Shown here piece after piece: positions 35,200-44,100 of a DNA stretch of 64,000 nucleotides; the stretch's first letter is position 1; the number at the start of each line of letters is the position of its first letter. The notes beneath the pieces are model-generated. The model was not told where the DNA came from and did no database searches. It was given only the letters and a program-made list of their open reading frames with translations. The DNA is taken from positions 744,001 to 808,000 of the forward strand of contig CAVTIH010000001.1 in assembly GCA_963734815.1 (NCBI GenBank), given 5' to 3'. Both the position numbers and the translations under genes were made by a program. Source of the DNA: Palsa-744 sp963734815. GTDB taxonomy: Bacteria; Actinomycetota; Thermoleophilia; Solirubrobacterales; Solirubrobacteraceae.

Positions 35200-37883
35200 G
35201 GGCCCACCTACCCACCACCCCAGATCCGCCATCTATTGGGACGCGAGCCCCGAGCGTCGAGATCCCCGCCGCCCCGACCTTTACGCCCGAGCAGGAGCAG
35301 GCGGTGGCGCGCCGTCGCGGTCCGCTGCTGCTCGCGGCGGGGGCCGGCAGCGGCAAGACCTCGGTGCTGGTCGAGCGCTTCGTGCGGGCGGTGCGCGACG
35401 ACGGCATCGCCCCGGGGCGGATCCTGGCGATCACCTTCACCGAGCGCGCCGCCGCGGAGCTGCGCGAGCGGGTGCGCGCGCGCCTGCTGGGGCTGGGCGA
35501 GCGCGAGGCCGCACGGGACACCGAGGGCGCCCCGATCGGCACCTTCCACGGCTTCTGCGCACGACTGCTGCGCGTCCATGCCCTCTCCGCGGGGCTCGAC
35601 CCCGAGTTCGCGATCCTCGAGGAGGCCGGCGCCGGGCGACTGCGCCAGCTGGCCTTTCGCCGCGCGCTTGCCACGCTGCTGGCTGAAACGGGAACGCCCG
35701 CCGAACCGGGGATGCTGGTCGATTCGGGGATGCGAGCGCAGCGAGTGTCTCCCGAATCGGTGGAAGGCGGGTGTCTACCGGCTTCGGCCGGGGAGCGCCG
35801 AGAGGCCGCCATCGACCTGCTTGCAGCCTATGGCGCAGACCGAGTCCAGCGGATGGTGCTGGGCGTATACGCCCAGCAGCGCAGCCGTGGGGTGAGCCGG
35901 CCGGCGCTGCCCGCCTCACTGATGTCGGAGCTCTTGCAGCCCACTCCATCTCCCATGCAGCCTTCGCTGTTCGAAGTCGAGCCGTTGCCCCATGGGGAGC
36001 CGGTGGCCAAGGACCCGCTGGAGCTAGAGGCGATCCGCGCGTATGTGCTGCTGGGGGAGATCTTGGAGGAGTTTGGATGTGGCTACGACGCGCTCAAGCA
36101 AGCGCGCTCGGTGCTCGACTTCGACGACCTCGAGCTGCGCGCGCGCGATCTGCTGGAGCGCCACGAGGGGGTGCGCCGCGGGTGGTCGGAGCGCATCGAG
36201 CTGTTGATGGTGGACGAGTTCCAGGACACCAACCGCCGCCAGCTCGCGCTGCTGGAGCTGCTGGAGCGCGAGAACCTCTTCACGGTCGGCGACGAGCTGC
36301 AATCGATCTACGGCTTCCGCCACGCCGAGGTCGAGATCTTCCGCGAACGCCGCCGCCGTCTACACGCCGAGGGTGCCGCGATCACGTTGGCTCACAACTT
36401 TCGCAGTCGCCTCCCGCTGATCTCTGCAATCAACGGCGTCTTCGGCGAGCGTTTCGGCGATGCCTACACGCCGTTGATTGCCACCCGCGACGAAGCTCAC
36501 GAAGACGCGCCGTTGATCGAGCTGATGCTCACTGACAAGAACGGCTGGTCGGAGTCCCCTCATGCGCAGCGCATTGCCGGGAGGCTGCCGCCGGCGACCC
36601 TGTGGCGTCAGGCCGAAGCGCGCCTGCTGGCGCAGCGGGTTGCCGAGCTCGTCGCCGGCGGGCAGGCGGCGGCCGGGGATGTGGCGGTGCTGCTGCGCGC
36701 CGCAACCGATCTACCGGTGTACGAGCGGGCGCTCGAGGAGCGCGGCCTGCGCACGCTCGCGGCGGTCGGCAGCTTCTGGGGCCACCAGCAGGTCGGCGAC
36801 CTGCTCGCGTGGCTGCGCGCGCTCGCCAACCCCCTGGACGAGCTCGCGCTGTACTCCGTGCTCGCCTCCCCGCTGGTGGGGATCTCCAGCGACGGCCTCG
36901 CACTGGTGGCGCTGCAGGCCCGGGCGGAAGAGGCCGGCGCGTGGGCGACGATCGCGCGGGCGGCGAGCCAAGCCGTTGGTGGGGAGGGCGTTTGCGTGGG
37001 GGAGACGGGCGAGGCAGTTGCCGAGGGCGACCATTCCCTCAGCCTGTCCGCCACCGACCACGAGCGTCTGAAACGCTTCGCCGAGCGCTTCACCACCGAG
37101 CGCGGTGCGGCACCAACGCTCAGCGCCGCCGAGCTGCTGCTGCGCGTGATCGCTCATAGCGGCTACGAACGGCACGTGCTCTCGCTCCCATGGGGCGAGC
37201 GACGGCTGGCGAACATCCACAAGCTGTTGCGCCTCGCACGCCGCTTCGAGGCCGCGGAGGGACACGACCTGCGGGGTTTTCTCGACCACGTTGCGCAGCG
37301 CCGTGCCCACGCCGAGAGCTCCGAGCCCCACGCCCCCACCGGCTCCGAGCCCGACGCGGTGCGCCTGATGACGATCCACGCCGCCAAGGGCCTCGAGTTC
37401 CCGGTTGTGTGCCTCGCCGACCTCGGCCGTGTCGGCAATGGCACGCCTCCCGACCTGCTGGTGGACGGTGAGCGCGTCGGTCTTCGCTTGGCGCGCCTCG
37501 ACGGGTCCGCGGCGGTGGCCTGCCTGCGCTACGGGGAGCTGTGCGAGGAGCGCCGGTGTGCCGAGTCGGCCGAGGAGGAGCGGATCCTCTACGTCGCGAT
37601 GACCCGCGCCCGCGAGCGCCTGTTGCTGAGCGGATCGTGCGATTTCGAGCGCTGGTCCGGTGGTGCGCCGATCACTTGGCTGGCCCCCGCGGTGGTGCCC
37701 GAGCTGCCGGCGCTCGCCGGCACGCTCGAGCGTCCTGTGGCCGATCTCCCTTTCGCCGGGGGGGACGGCGCGAGAGCTCGCTGCTGGCTGAACAGCCCCA
37801 CCACCATCGGAAGCGTGCTGCGGGACCCCGGTTCAACCGCTGCAATGGACCTGGACTCGCGGCGACGGGTGCCCTTGGGGTGA
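35187..37883 (+). CDS. AddA/UvrD-like helicase without nuclease domain
   Basis: About 898 residues from a GTG at 35187; a TTG at 35196 overlapping the AddB stop is equally possible. Superfamily 1A helicase motifs are all present: AAGAGSGKTS (Walker A), ITFTERAAAELRERV (Ia), LLMVDEFQDTNRRQ (II), VGDELQSIYGFRHAEV (III), LMTIHAAKGLEFPVVCLADL (V) and ILYVAMTRARERLLLSG (VI). Classical AddA continues into a RecB-like nuclease domain, but this protein stops about 70 residues after motif VI and shows no nuclease motif. The AddB-like partner would then supply the only nuclease. It overlaps that gene and is followed 59 bases later by the sigma factor. Confidence 0.83.
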   Translation: MRPLRAHLPTTPDPPSIGTRAPSVEIPAAPTFTPEQEQAVARRRGPLLLAAGAGSGKTSVLVERFVRAVRDDGIAPGRILAITFTERAAAELRERVRARLLGLGEREAARDTEGAPIGTFHGFCARLLRVHALSAGLDPEFAILEEAGAGRLRQLAFRRALATLLAETGTPAEPGMLVDSGMRAQRVSPESVEGGCLPASAGERREAAIDLLAAYGADRVQRMVLGVYAQQRSRGVSRPALPASLMSELLQPTPSPMQPSLFEVEPLPHGEPVAKDPLELEAIRAYVLLGEILEEFGCGYDALKQARSVLDFDDLELRARDLLERHEGVRRGWSERIELLMVDEFQDTNRRQLALLELLERENLFTVGDELQSIYGFRHAEVEIFRERRRRLHAEGAAITLAHNFRSRLPLISAINGVFGERFGDAYTPLIATRDEAHEDAPLIELMLTDKNGWSESPHAQRIAGRLPPATLWRQAEARLLAQRVAELVAGGQAAAGDVAVLLRAATDLPVYERALEERGLRTLAAVGSFWGHQQVGDLLAWLRALANPLDELALYSVLASPLVGISSDGLALVALQARAEEAGAWATIARAASQAVGGEGVCVGETGEAVAEGDHSLSLSATDHERLKRFAERFTTERGAAPTLSAAELLLRVIAHSGYERHVLSLPWGERRLANIHKLLRLARRFEAAEGHDLRGFLDHVAQRRAHAESSEPHAPTGSEPDAVRLMTIHAAKGLEFPVVCLADLGRVGNGTPPDLLVDGERVGLRLARLDGSAAVACLRYGELCEERRCAESAEEERILYVAMTRARERLLLSGSCDFERWSGGAPITWLAPAVVPELPALAGTLERPVADLPFAGGDGARARCWLNSPTTIGSVLRDPGSTAAMDLDSRRRVPLG

Positions 37884-37929
37884 GCCCACAGGCTGGCCCT
37901 GCGTGGGGTGGCCGGCCCCGGAGCGTGGC

Positions 37930-37935
37930 TATCCT
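37930..37935 (+). promoter_or_regulatory. -10 box of sigma factor gene
   Basis: TATCCT lies seven bases before the ATG at 37943 with no Shine-Dalgarno between. The box would make the transcript leaderless. Confidence 0.4.
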
Positions 37936-37942
37936 CGTTGGC

Positions 37943-38767
37943 ATGAGGCCGACGCCCTTTGTGAGCGGTCAAGGATTGGCGGCCGACACCTCGGGCCCGC
38001 TCACAACCGCCGAGGGCACGCATGCGAACGCCTCTGACGCTGAGCTGTTCGCACGCGCGCGTCAGCACAGCGATGAGCACGCCCGTGAGCTGCTGATCGA
38101 ACGCTACCTACCGCTCGTCCGTCGCCTCGCCCGCCGCTATCAGCACGGTGAGGAGCCGCTGGAGGACCTCGTACAAGTGGGGTCGCTGGGCCTCATCAAG
38201 GCGGTCGACCGCTTCGACCTGGAGCGCGAGGTGGTCTTCTCCAGCTATGCCGTCCCCACCATCCTCGGAGAGCTCAAGCGCCACTTTCGCGACCGCACCT
38301 GGTCGGTGCGTGTCCCCCGCGACCTGCAGGAGCTCGCGCTGCGTGTCGACCGCGCGATCACACGCCTCTCACTGGGTCAGCGCCGCTCGCCCTCGGTGAG
38401 CGAGATCGCGCGTGCCGTCGACGCCTCCGAGGAGCAGGTGCTCGATGCGCTGGAGGCCGCCGCCGCCTACCGTGCGACTTCGCTCGACGCGCCGCGCGCG
38501 GCGCTCGGAGGGGAGGAGGCGGGGGAAAGCATCGCCGACACGCTCGGCGTGGAGGACGGCGGCTTCCAGCACGCTGAGGAGCACGCCATCCTCCAGCCGC
38601 TGCTGGCGCGCATCACGCCCCGCGAGCGCCTCGTGTTGCAGCTGCGCTTTGCCGAGGATCTCACGCAGGCCGAGATCGGGGAACGTATAGGTGTCTCGCA
38701 GATGCAGGTCTCCCGCCTGATTCGCCAAGCGCTCGGGCGCATGCGCGCCGGGGCCGGTGGCGAGTAG
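37943..38767 (+). CDS. SigB/SigF-type RNA polymerase sigma factor
   Basis: A 274-residue group 3 sigma factor of the SigB/SigF type, which controls general stress genes. Region 2 contains LVRRLARRYQHGEEPLEDLV, QVGSLGLIKAVDRFD and FSSYAVPTILGELKRHFRDR. Region 3 (SVRVPRDLQEL) and region 4 (ERLVLQLRFAEDLTQAEIGE, IGVSQMQVSRL) are complete. Such factors are held inactive by an RsbW/SpoIIAB-type kinase and freed by an anti-anti-sigma. Two RsbW-like genes lie 1.1-2 kb downstream on the other strand, with Ku in between; no STAS anti-anti-sigma is in the window. Confidence 0.9.
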   Translation: MRPTPFVSGQGLAADTSGPLTTAEGTHANASDAELFARARQHSDEHARELLIERYLPLVRRLARRYQHGEEPLEDLVQVGSLGLIKAVDRFDLEREVVFSSYAVPTILGELKRHFRDRTWSVRVPRDLQELALRVDRAITRLSLGQRRSPSVSEIARAVDASEEQVLDALEAAAAYRATSLDAPRAALGGEEAGESIADTLGVEDGGFQHAEEHAILQPLLARITPRERLVLQLRFAEDLTQAEIGERIGVSQMQVSRLIRQALGRMRAGAGGE

Positions 38768-38830
38768 GGCGAGGCGTGTGATCAAGTGCTTGCGCTCGTG
38801 CAGGCCGAGACGCAGGATCGCCTACACCGC

Positions 38831-38858
38831 TTGACATCGATCGCATAACGGGCACACT
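38831..38858 (+). promoter_or_regulatory. Promoter of ku
   Basis: TTGACA (38831-38836), a 16-base spacer, and CACACT (38853-38858). The -10 keeps the key second A and final T. The start site would fall at or next to the ATG at 38865, so the message is probably leaderless. Confidence 0.5.
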
Positions 38859-38864
38859 GTGGGG

Positions 38865-39776
38865 ATGGCCCGTTCGATGTGGAAAGGGACGCTCACTTTC
38901 GGCTTGGTGAGCGTGCCGGTCAAGCTCTACACCGCCGTGAGCGAGCGCAGCGTGCGTTTCCATCAGCTGCATGCGACCGATCACGCGCGCATCGTCCAAA
39001 AGCGCTTCTGCGCCGCCGAGGAGGAGGAGGTCCCCTTCAGCGAGGTCGTCAAAGGCTACAAGATTGCCCCGGGGCGTCACGTGGTGATCGAGGCCGAGGA
39101 GTTTGCCTCGCTCGAACCGGCGTTCACGCGCACCATTGAGATCGAGGATTTCGTGCAGATGGAGGAGATCGACCCGATCCTCTTCGATCGCCCCTACTAC
39201 CTCGTACCCAACCGCGGCGGCGCCCGCTCCTACCGGCTGCTGCTGCAGGCGATGCGCGACACCGACAAGGTCGCGATCGGGCGCGTCGTGCTGCGCTCGC
39301 GTCAGCAGCTCGTCGCGATCCATCCGCGCGATGACGCCTTGGTGATGACCACGATGAACTTCGGCGACGAAGTGGTACCGACCTCCGAACTGCACGAGCT
39401 GTACGAAGACAAGGTTGAGCTCAGCGACAACGAGCTCGAGATCGCCCACCGGCTCGTCGACTCGATCGCCCGACCCTTCGATGCGACCAACTACCGCGAC
39501 ACCTACCGCGAGGCGCTGCTCGACCTGATCGATCGCAAGGCCAACGGCGAGCAGGTGGTGCTCGAACCGCCTGCACGGGATCAGCCGCTCGAAGCCCCCG
39601 ACCTGATGAGCGCGCTCGAGGCGAGCATCGAACAGGTGCGCGCCCGCCATGCGCGGGACGAGGAGGTGCTTTCCGTGGACGGCGCGCCTCCTGCCAAACG
39701 CGCCAAAGCCCCGGCGAAAAGCAAGACGAAGCAGCCCCCGCGCGGCACGAAGCAGCCTCAGCGCAGCACCAAGTAG
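38865..39776 (+). CDS. ku: Bacterial Ku, non-homologous end-joining protein
   Basis: A 303-residue Ku from the ATG at 38865 (a GTG at 38859 is in frame). It begins SMWKGTLTFGLVSVPVKLYT, the family's usual first strand, and keeps RPYYLVPNRGGARSYRLLLQ and ETSEL-type positions of the core. Ku homodimers ring DNA ends and recruit LigD; no ligD is in the window. The C-terminal tail is basic and repetitive (KQPPRGTKQPQRSTK) and is encoded by a 42-bp tandem repeat that continues past the TAG stop, where the second copy carries the same TAG. It lies between a stress sigma factor and its presumed anti-sigma factors. Confidence 0.92.
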   Translation: MARSMWKGTLTFGLVSVPVKLYTAVSERSVRFHQLHATDHARIVQKRFCAAEEEEVPFSEVVKGYKIAPGRHVVIEAEEFASLEPAFTRTIEIEDFVQMEEIDPILFDRPYYLVPNRGGARSYRLLLQAMRDTDKVAIGRVVLRSRQQLVAIHPRDDALVMTTMNFGDEVVPTSELHELYEDKVELSDNELEIAHRLVDSIARPFDATNYRDTYREALLDLIDRKANGEQVVLEPPARDQPLEAPDLMSALEASIEQVRARHARDEEVLSVDGAPPAKRAKAPAKSKTKQPPRGTKQPQRSTK

Positions 39777-39893
39777 CCCCCGCGCGGCACGAAGCAGCCT
39801 CAGCGCAGCACCAAGTAGCCCCCGCGCGGCACGAGCAGTCTCAGCGCGGCACGAAGCAGCCAAAGCGCGGCACGAAGCAGCCTCAGCGCAGCA
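39734..39893 (+). repeat. 42-bp tandem repeat across the ku stop codon
   Basis: Two identical 42-bp units (39734-39775 and 39776-39817) span the last 14 codons of ku and the bases beyond. A third, degenerate block (39818-39893) has a one-base deletion and shorter GCGGCACGAAGCAGC-type subunits. Each full unit ends in AAGTA, giving a TAG at the junction. Confidence 0.85.
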
Positions 39894-40343
39894 CTAAAAG
39901 AACAGCCCCAGAACCAGCTCCTCGCCGGTGCCGTCTGGGGCGGGCTCGATGCGCAGCTCGTCGGTCATACGCTCGAGCACGCTGCCCACGCCGGGCAGGA
40001 CGGCATCTCCTACCAATTTGCTTGCGGCCTGCTCGTCGAGCTCGCCGACGCGCAGCTCGAACTGCCTTCCCCGTGCGCTGACCGCGAAGGCGAGGTGACC
40101 GTCCGCTGCGTGTGTGGGGGCGTGGGCGCTGAGCGCATCGCAGATCAGCATGACGTCATCCATGCGATCCATCGGGCAGTTCGCCCGCGCGAGCACGATC
40201 GACACCACCCTGCACAGCACCGGTCTCACCAGCGGGCCCTTGGCCAAACGCAGCGACGCCGAGCTCTCGTACGCAGGCTCCTCGCGCTCCAGCTGCGCGC
40301 TGTCGCGTGCGCCGTGGTCGGGGCTGTGCAGATCCTCGCTCAC
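39894..40343 (-). CDS. Degenerate RsbW-like ATPase domain protein
   Basis: A 149-residue protein that aligns by eye with the GHKL fold of anti-sigma kinases: VRPVLCRVVSIVLARANCPM, then MDDVMLICDALSAHAPTHAA where an N box (E..NA..H) would be, then paired strands. The key Glu/Asn of the N box and the Gly-rich lid motifs are missing, so it probably does not bind ATP. Its ATG overlaps the stop of the intact RsbW-like gene by four bases (ATGA). It could be a decoy or binding partner in sigma-factor control. The family call is tentative. Confidence 0.55.
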   Translation of the reverse strand: MSEDLHSPDHGARDSAQLEREEPAYESSASLRLAKGPLVRPVLCRVVSIVLARANCPMDRMDDVMLICDALSAHAPTHAADGHLAFAVSARGRQFELRVGELDEQAASKLVGDAVLPGVGSVLERMTDELRIEPAPDGTGEELVLGLFF

Positions 40344-40801
40344 GGGGCCCCCGAGGGGTCGGCCGCGCCGAAGATGGCCTCGGAGGATGGGTCGTCGTAG
40401 TGGCGGGGGGTGCCGGAGAGGGAGAACGTCATGCGCACCTCGGTGCGCTCCTCCTCGTCACGTCCCAACTGCACGCTCTCGGTGAGCGAGGCGATCAACG
40501 GCAGGCCGAGTCCCAGGCCGGGGCTGTCCGGCCGCGGGCCGATGCCCGTGCCTTCGTCTCTAACCACCACCGTTAGCTCGTCCCCGAGCAGCGTGGCGAA
40601 CACCTCCATCGGTCCCTCGCTGCCGTCGGGGTAGGCGTGGACGACAACGTTCGTGCACGCCTCCGTCACGGCCAGGCGGATGTCCGACAGGGTTTGGGCG
40701 TCGAGCGCGTAGGCATCCTCCAGCGCTCCAAAGGCGTGGCGCACGATCGCGATGTTCTCCGCACGCGCCGGGAGTGCGATCTGCATATCGGGGGTCATCA
40801 T
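40340..40801 (-). CDS. RsbW/SpoIIAB-type anti-sigma factor
   Basis: A 153-residue GHKL ATPase. The N box VTEACTNVVVHAY, the G1 box VRDEGTGIGP and the G2 box GLGLGLPLIAS are intact. Proteins of this type bind a SigB/SigF sigma factor and phosphorylate a STAS anti-anti-sigma factor, so this is the likely regulator of the sigma factor encoded at 37943. GGGAG about ten bases upstream supports the double ATG at 40801. It is translationally coupled to the degenerate paralogue downstream. It diverges from gltB across a 313-base gap. Confidence 0.85.
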   Translation of the reverse strand: MMTPDMQIALPARAENIAIVRHAFGALEDAYALDAQTLSDIRLAVTEACTNVVVHAYPDGSEGPMEVFATLLGDELTVVVRDEGTGIGPRPDSPGLGLGLPLIASLTESVQLGRDEEERTEVRMTFSLSGTPRHYDDPSSEAIFGAADPSGAP

Positions 40802-41114
40802 CTGTGGGCGTCTCCCAGTGTGGCGCGTGCGCGGATCCTCGTCTTGGGTGATGGTGCCCTGCCAGCGCGGTTTTCACACATCGACCACCTCTCGGCCACG
40901 GCCCAAGCCGCGCTTGCAATCACTGATGGACGCTGCCGCTGGTGAGGATACGCGAGCCGTCGGGCGGACGCACGGAGGGCTGGACGCACGAGCATTCGAG
41001 GCCCACTCGCCCCCCAATCCACTGCTACGCTTCAGCCTCCGCCTCAGGTGCCCTCACCGCCTGCACGGGCAGACCCGTCTGTGCGGGAGGCACGGCCCTC
41101 CCAGGAGCACTGCC
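40802..41114. other. Intergenic region between anti-sigma gene and gltB
   Basis: There are 313 bases between divergent genes. The only clear signal is CCAGGAG (41101-41107), the ribosome-binding site of gltB. No convincing promoter hexamers, riboswitch or small gene was recognised. Confidence 0.4.
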
Positions 41115-44100
41115 ATGACCTCGCACACCAAGCAGCCGCCCAAGGCCGTTGGCCTTTACGACCCCCGCTTCGAGCACGATGCGTGCGGCGTGGGAATGGT
41201 TGCGCGCCTGGACAACACGCCCTCCCACGAGGTGATCGCGCAGGCGATCGAGGCGCTTGAGAACCTCGAGCACCGCGGCGCCTCCGGCGCCGACCCCACG
41301 ACGGGCGATGGCGCGGGGATCCTCATGCAGATGCCCGACGAGCTGCTGCGCGCCGTCGTAGGCTTCGACCTGCCGCCGACCGGTCGCTACGGAGTGCTGA
41401 TGTGCTTCCTGCCGCTCGAGGATGACGAGGTCGCGCGCCTGCGCGAGCTGCTCGAGCGCACCACCCGCGCCGAGGGTCAGCGGGTGCTGGGCTGGCGCGA
41501 GGTGCCGGTGGACACCGCCTGCACGGGACGCACCGCGGGCGCCTGCCGCCCCGCCATCTGGCAGCTGTTCGTGGGGGCAGGCGAGGAGGTCGAGGGCGCC
41601 GCCGACTTCGACCAGGACGCCTTCGAGCGCAAGCTCTACGTGATCCGCCGCATTTGCGAGCTCGACCCCGACGGGGAGGGGCTGTACGTCACCTCGAGCT
41701 CCTCGCGCACGATCAACTACAAGGGCATGCTGGTCTCCAACCAGCTCGCCGGCTTCTATCCCGACCTGCGGGACCCGCGTGCCAGGAGTGCGATGGCGCT
41801 CGTGCATTCGCGCTTCTCGACCAACACATTCCCTTCCTGGGAGCTCGCCCACCCCTACCGCGTGATCTGCCACAACGGCGAGATCAACACCGTGATGGGC
41901 AACGTCAGCTGGATGCGCGCCCGCGAGTCGGAGCTGCAGAGCGAGCTGTTCGGCGAGGACCTGCACAAGATCCTGCCCGTCGTCAAGGCGGGCGACTCGG
42001 ACTCCGCGACCTTCGACCGCGTGCTCGAGCTGCTGCTGCTCGCCGGCCGCTCGCTGCCACACGCGGTGATGATGATGATCCCGGAGGCCTACCGCGAACG
42101 CGAGGACCTGCCGCAAGAGCTGAAGGGCTTCTACGCCTTCCACTCCTGCTTGATGGAGCCGTGGGACGGGCCGGCGTCGGTGGCGTTCACCGATGGGCGC
42201 GTGATCGGCGCCACGCTCGACCGCAACGGCCTGCGGCCGGGGCGCTGGGTGGAGACCGTCGACGGCCTCGTCGTGCTCGGCTCGGAGATCGGCCTGCTCG
42301 ACATTCCGCCGGAACGTGTCAGGCGCTTGGGGCGTCTGCAGCCGGGCAAGCTGTTCCTGGTGGACCTCGAGCGGGGCTGCCTCGTCGAGGACGGGGAGGT
42401 CAAGCGCGCGGTCTCCACCCGCCGGCCCTACGGAGAGTGGTTTGTGCGCAACTCTGTGCACTTCGACGACCTCCCCCCGTCGGAGGCGGTGACGATCTCC
42501 GATCAGCCGCTGCACGCCCGCCAGCGCGCCTTCGGCTACACCCAGGAGGATCTGCGGGTGCTGCTCACCCCCATGGCACGCGACGGGGCTGAGCCGGTCG
42601 GCTCGATGGGCAACGACCTTGCCCTCGCCGTGCTCTCCGACCAGGCCCCACCGCTGTTCTCCTACTTCAAGCAGCTGTTCGCACAGGTCACCAACCCGCC
42701 GATCGACCCGATCCGCGAGGAGATCGTGATGAGCCTCGCGACCTCACTCGGCACCGAGCGCAACCTGTTCGACGAGACGCCCGAGCACGCCCACAAGCTG
42801 ATCCTGCGTCAACCGATCCTGCTCAACCGCGAGCTCGAGACGCTGCGCCACGTCGCCCACGACGAGTTTTCCGCGCGCACGCTCGACATCACCTGGCCGA
42901 TCGCGGAGGGCGCCGCGGGCATGGGGCGGGCGCTCGATCGTCTGTGCGATCGGGCACAGGAGGCGATCACCGAGGGCGTCAACATCCTGATCCTCTCCGA
43001 CCGCTCGCTCGGACCGTTGCGCGCGCCGATTCCCTCGCTGCTGGCGGTGTCCACCGTGCACCATCATCTCGTTCGCGAGGGCACCCGCCTGCGCGCCGGG
43101 ATCGTGCTGGAGTCGGGCGAGCCCCGCGAGGTGCACCACTTCGCCACCCTGATTGGGTATGGGGTGAGCGCGATCAACCCCTACCTGATGCTCGAGACGC
43201 TCGACGAGCTTGCCTACCGCGGGTTGATCGAGCGTCCGGCCAACGGATCGGCCGCGACCACGCTCACCTCCGAGGAAGCGTCACAGAACGTCGTCAAGGC
43301 GATCGGCAAAGGGCTGCTCAAGACGATCTCCAAGATGGGCATCTCCACGATCCAGTCCTACCGCAGCGCACAGATCTTCGAGGCTGTCGGCCTCTCGCGC
43401 CAGCTGATCGACCGCCACTTCACCGGCACCGCCTCGCGGATCGGCGGCGTCGGCCTGCCCGAGCTGGCCCGCGAGGCCATGCTGCGCCACGCCCGCGGAT
43501 GGATGGATCTGGGACCCACCCACCCACCCACCCACCCACCCACCCACCCGGAGGCCTCGAGGTGGGAGGACTTTGTGCCCACCGACCCCACCCACCCGGC
43601 GGACTCCGAGCTCTCCGGCGACCTGCTTCCGGTAGGTGGGGTGTACGCGTGGCGGCGCGGCGGGGAGCACCACATCTGGAACCCCGAGACGATCGCGCTC
43701 GTCCAGCACGCCGTGCGCGCCACCGACGACGCGCAGGTGAGCGCCGCGCTCGCGGGTGACGCGCAGGCGCACGAGTCGGTGCGCGAGAGCCCCGCGTTTG
43801 CCCGGTACCGCGAGTATGCGCGCGCGGTCAACGAGGACGCGGCACGGCGGGCGACGCTGCGCGGCTTGCTGGAGCTGCGCGGCGCATCCGCGTCTGCCGG
43901 CGAGGGCTCCCAAAGCGGCCGAGGGCCGGAAGGGGAAGGGGAGGGAGGGGGTGGGATTCGGCTGGAGGAGGTCGAGCCGGCGAAGGAGATCGTCCGGCGC
44001 TTCTGCACTGGCGCGATGTCTCTTGGCTCGATCTCGCGCGAGGCCCACGAGACGCTCGCGATCGCGATGAACCGCCTCGGCGGTCGCTCCAACACCGGCG

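Noticed and set aside
39734..39893. Tandem repeats as a CRISPR array
   Set aside because: Units are directly abutting with no unique spacers, and no cas genes are present.
39774..40100. Readthrough of the ku stop into the convergent gene
   Set aside because: The frame hits a second TAG in the next repeat, and the bases beyond are explained by the RsbW-like gene on the other strand.
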